Assembly (NCBI GenBank): GCA_000149265.1
Contig: CH003364.1
Span: 2,454,359-2,518,358 of the forward strand
Direction of reading: 5' to 3'
Length of the DNA: 64,000 bases
Source of the DNA: Ciona savignyi
Lineage: Eukaryota > Chordata > Ascidiacea > Phlebobranchia > Cionidae
Shown here: positions 63,248-64,000 of the stretch, piece after piece
How positions within the stretch are numbered: the first letter of the stretch is position 1
Layout of the letters: each line of letters begins with the position of its first letter
Notes under the pieces: generated by a model
What the model was told of the DNA's origin: nothing
Databases searched by the model: none
Seen by the model: the letters and a program-made list of their open reading frames with translations, nothing else
Made by a program: the position numbers and the translations under genes

Positions 63248-64000
63248 TGTTTGCAATCCAAATTTGACATTTAGCTTAAGATTTTGCACTTCTATAGCAT
63301 ACTTTTTTCCTATTATGATTCAATACAAAAAAAACTTTTTTTTACCATTTTTCCTATTTCACTATTATACTTTCACTGTTGCCCGGGTGTTTCATTTACT
63401 TTACTAGCATCTATCGTATTTCACTTCAATATTTATTCAAATCCAAAAGATAAGATGTCTTAAAATATGCTGCTAACAATAAACTATTTAAAAAATTGCG
63501 TCCTTTCGTGTATGCATTTTTACATACGGTCCGCATATACTTTTGTTAGCATAACTTGGTTATATATAATAGGCCTATTTAAATAGGATATTATTGATGT
63601 ATTTTCTCAGTAAACAAGAAACGCTGAAAATTTTCAATTACGCGCCACCGGCGAAGCTATTATAGTCTGTTGTATAATATATATTAATACGTTTTTTCAG
63701 TTTTAGTACAACTCATTGATTAATTCACTAGGTTAAGGCATTATTCGTTTAAGACCTTGTCAAAGAACATAACCGACTAACTTGTTGCTGACTACTACCT
63801 TGTGAGTGTGACCACTTTCGATTTTGCAACTCTCCGGATGAAATACGACGCACTTATCTCCCACGCTATCTGTTTAAATAGATATTAAGTAGCCTACTTG
63901 GGAAAAGGGTAATCTACATGACAGTACTACGACGATTCCTGCGTCCTTACACCTAGGGACACTATGTGTTTTGTTGTAACCCATTACAATACTCCCCCCA
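63248..64000. other. Desaturase 3' UTR and right flank
   Basis: Non-coding, AT-rich. AATAAA at 63479-63484, about 230 bases after the stop, is the likely poly(A) signal. Nothing else is recognisable to the window end. Confidence 0.6.

Overview
This window is animal nuclear DNA, AT-rich and full of GT-AG introns. It most likely comes from an ascidian tunicate (Ciona or a close relative). The reasons are single-copy orthologues of vertebrate gene pairs (one USP44/49-type gene), compact introns, a tRNA-derived SINE present in at least eight places, and a Ty3/gypsy-type element with integrase ahead of reverse transcriptase, a layout known from the deuterostome Gmr1 group. Species was not tested. 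Exon models below were built by hand from splice sites and reading phase, and all but one gene keep phase throughout.

Layout from left to right. 25-2714 (+): the 3' half of the V-ATPase B subunit gene. 5443-16267 (-): a 15-exon USP44/49-type deubiquitinase. 16919-20970 and 21894-24430: two copies of a segment carrying CHCHD4 (MIA40, +), separated by a 100-N assembly gap. The first copy carries a 2.2 kb P-element-like transposon and a broken-off 3' end of KLHDC10. 24284-27963 (-): KLHDC10, a kelch Cul2 substrate receptor. 28238-28945 (-): an intronless RWDD1. 31552-36559 (-): an SLC22-type organic ion transporter. 40078-50819 (-): a second SLC22 copy that is frameshifted and carries a fossil Gmr1-like LTR element (42572-47083) in an intron. 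58051-63247 (+): a cytochrome b5/front-end fatty acid desaturase whose last intron holds about five copies of a 335 bp tandem repeat.

The genes are unrelated housekeeping functions: proton pump, deubiquitination, mitochondrial protein import, ubiquitin-ligase substrate recognition, ribosome-associated factor, solute transport and lipid desaturation. I see no pathway cluster. The interest lies in the mobile DNA: two local duplications, each with insertions in only one copy, which gives empty sites for dating and typing them; a P-element relative with intact ends; a Gmr1-type fossil; a 192 bp MITE with a clean 8 bp target duplication; a KLHDC10 exon fragment inside a CHCHD4 intron; and a satellite-like array in the desaturase intron. 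The desaturase also has His where front-end desaturases normally have Gln in the third histidine box. The CHCHD4 duplication abuts the assembly gap and may be an unmerged haplotype rather than a real duplication.
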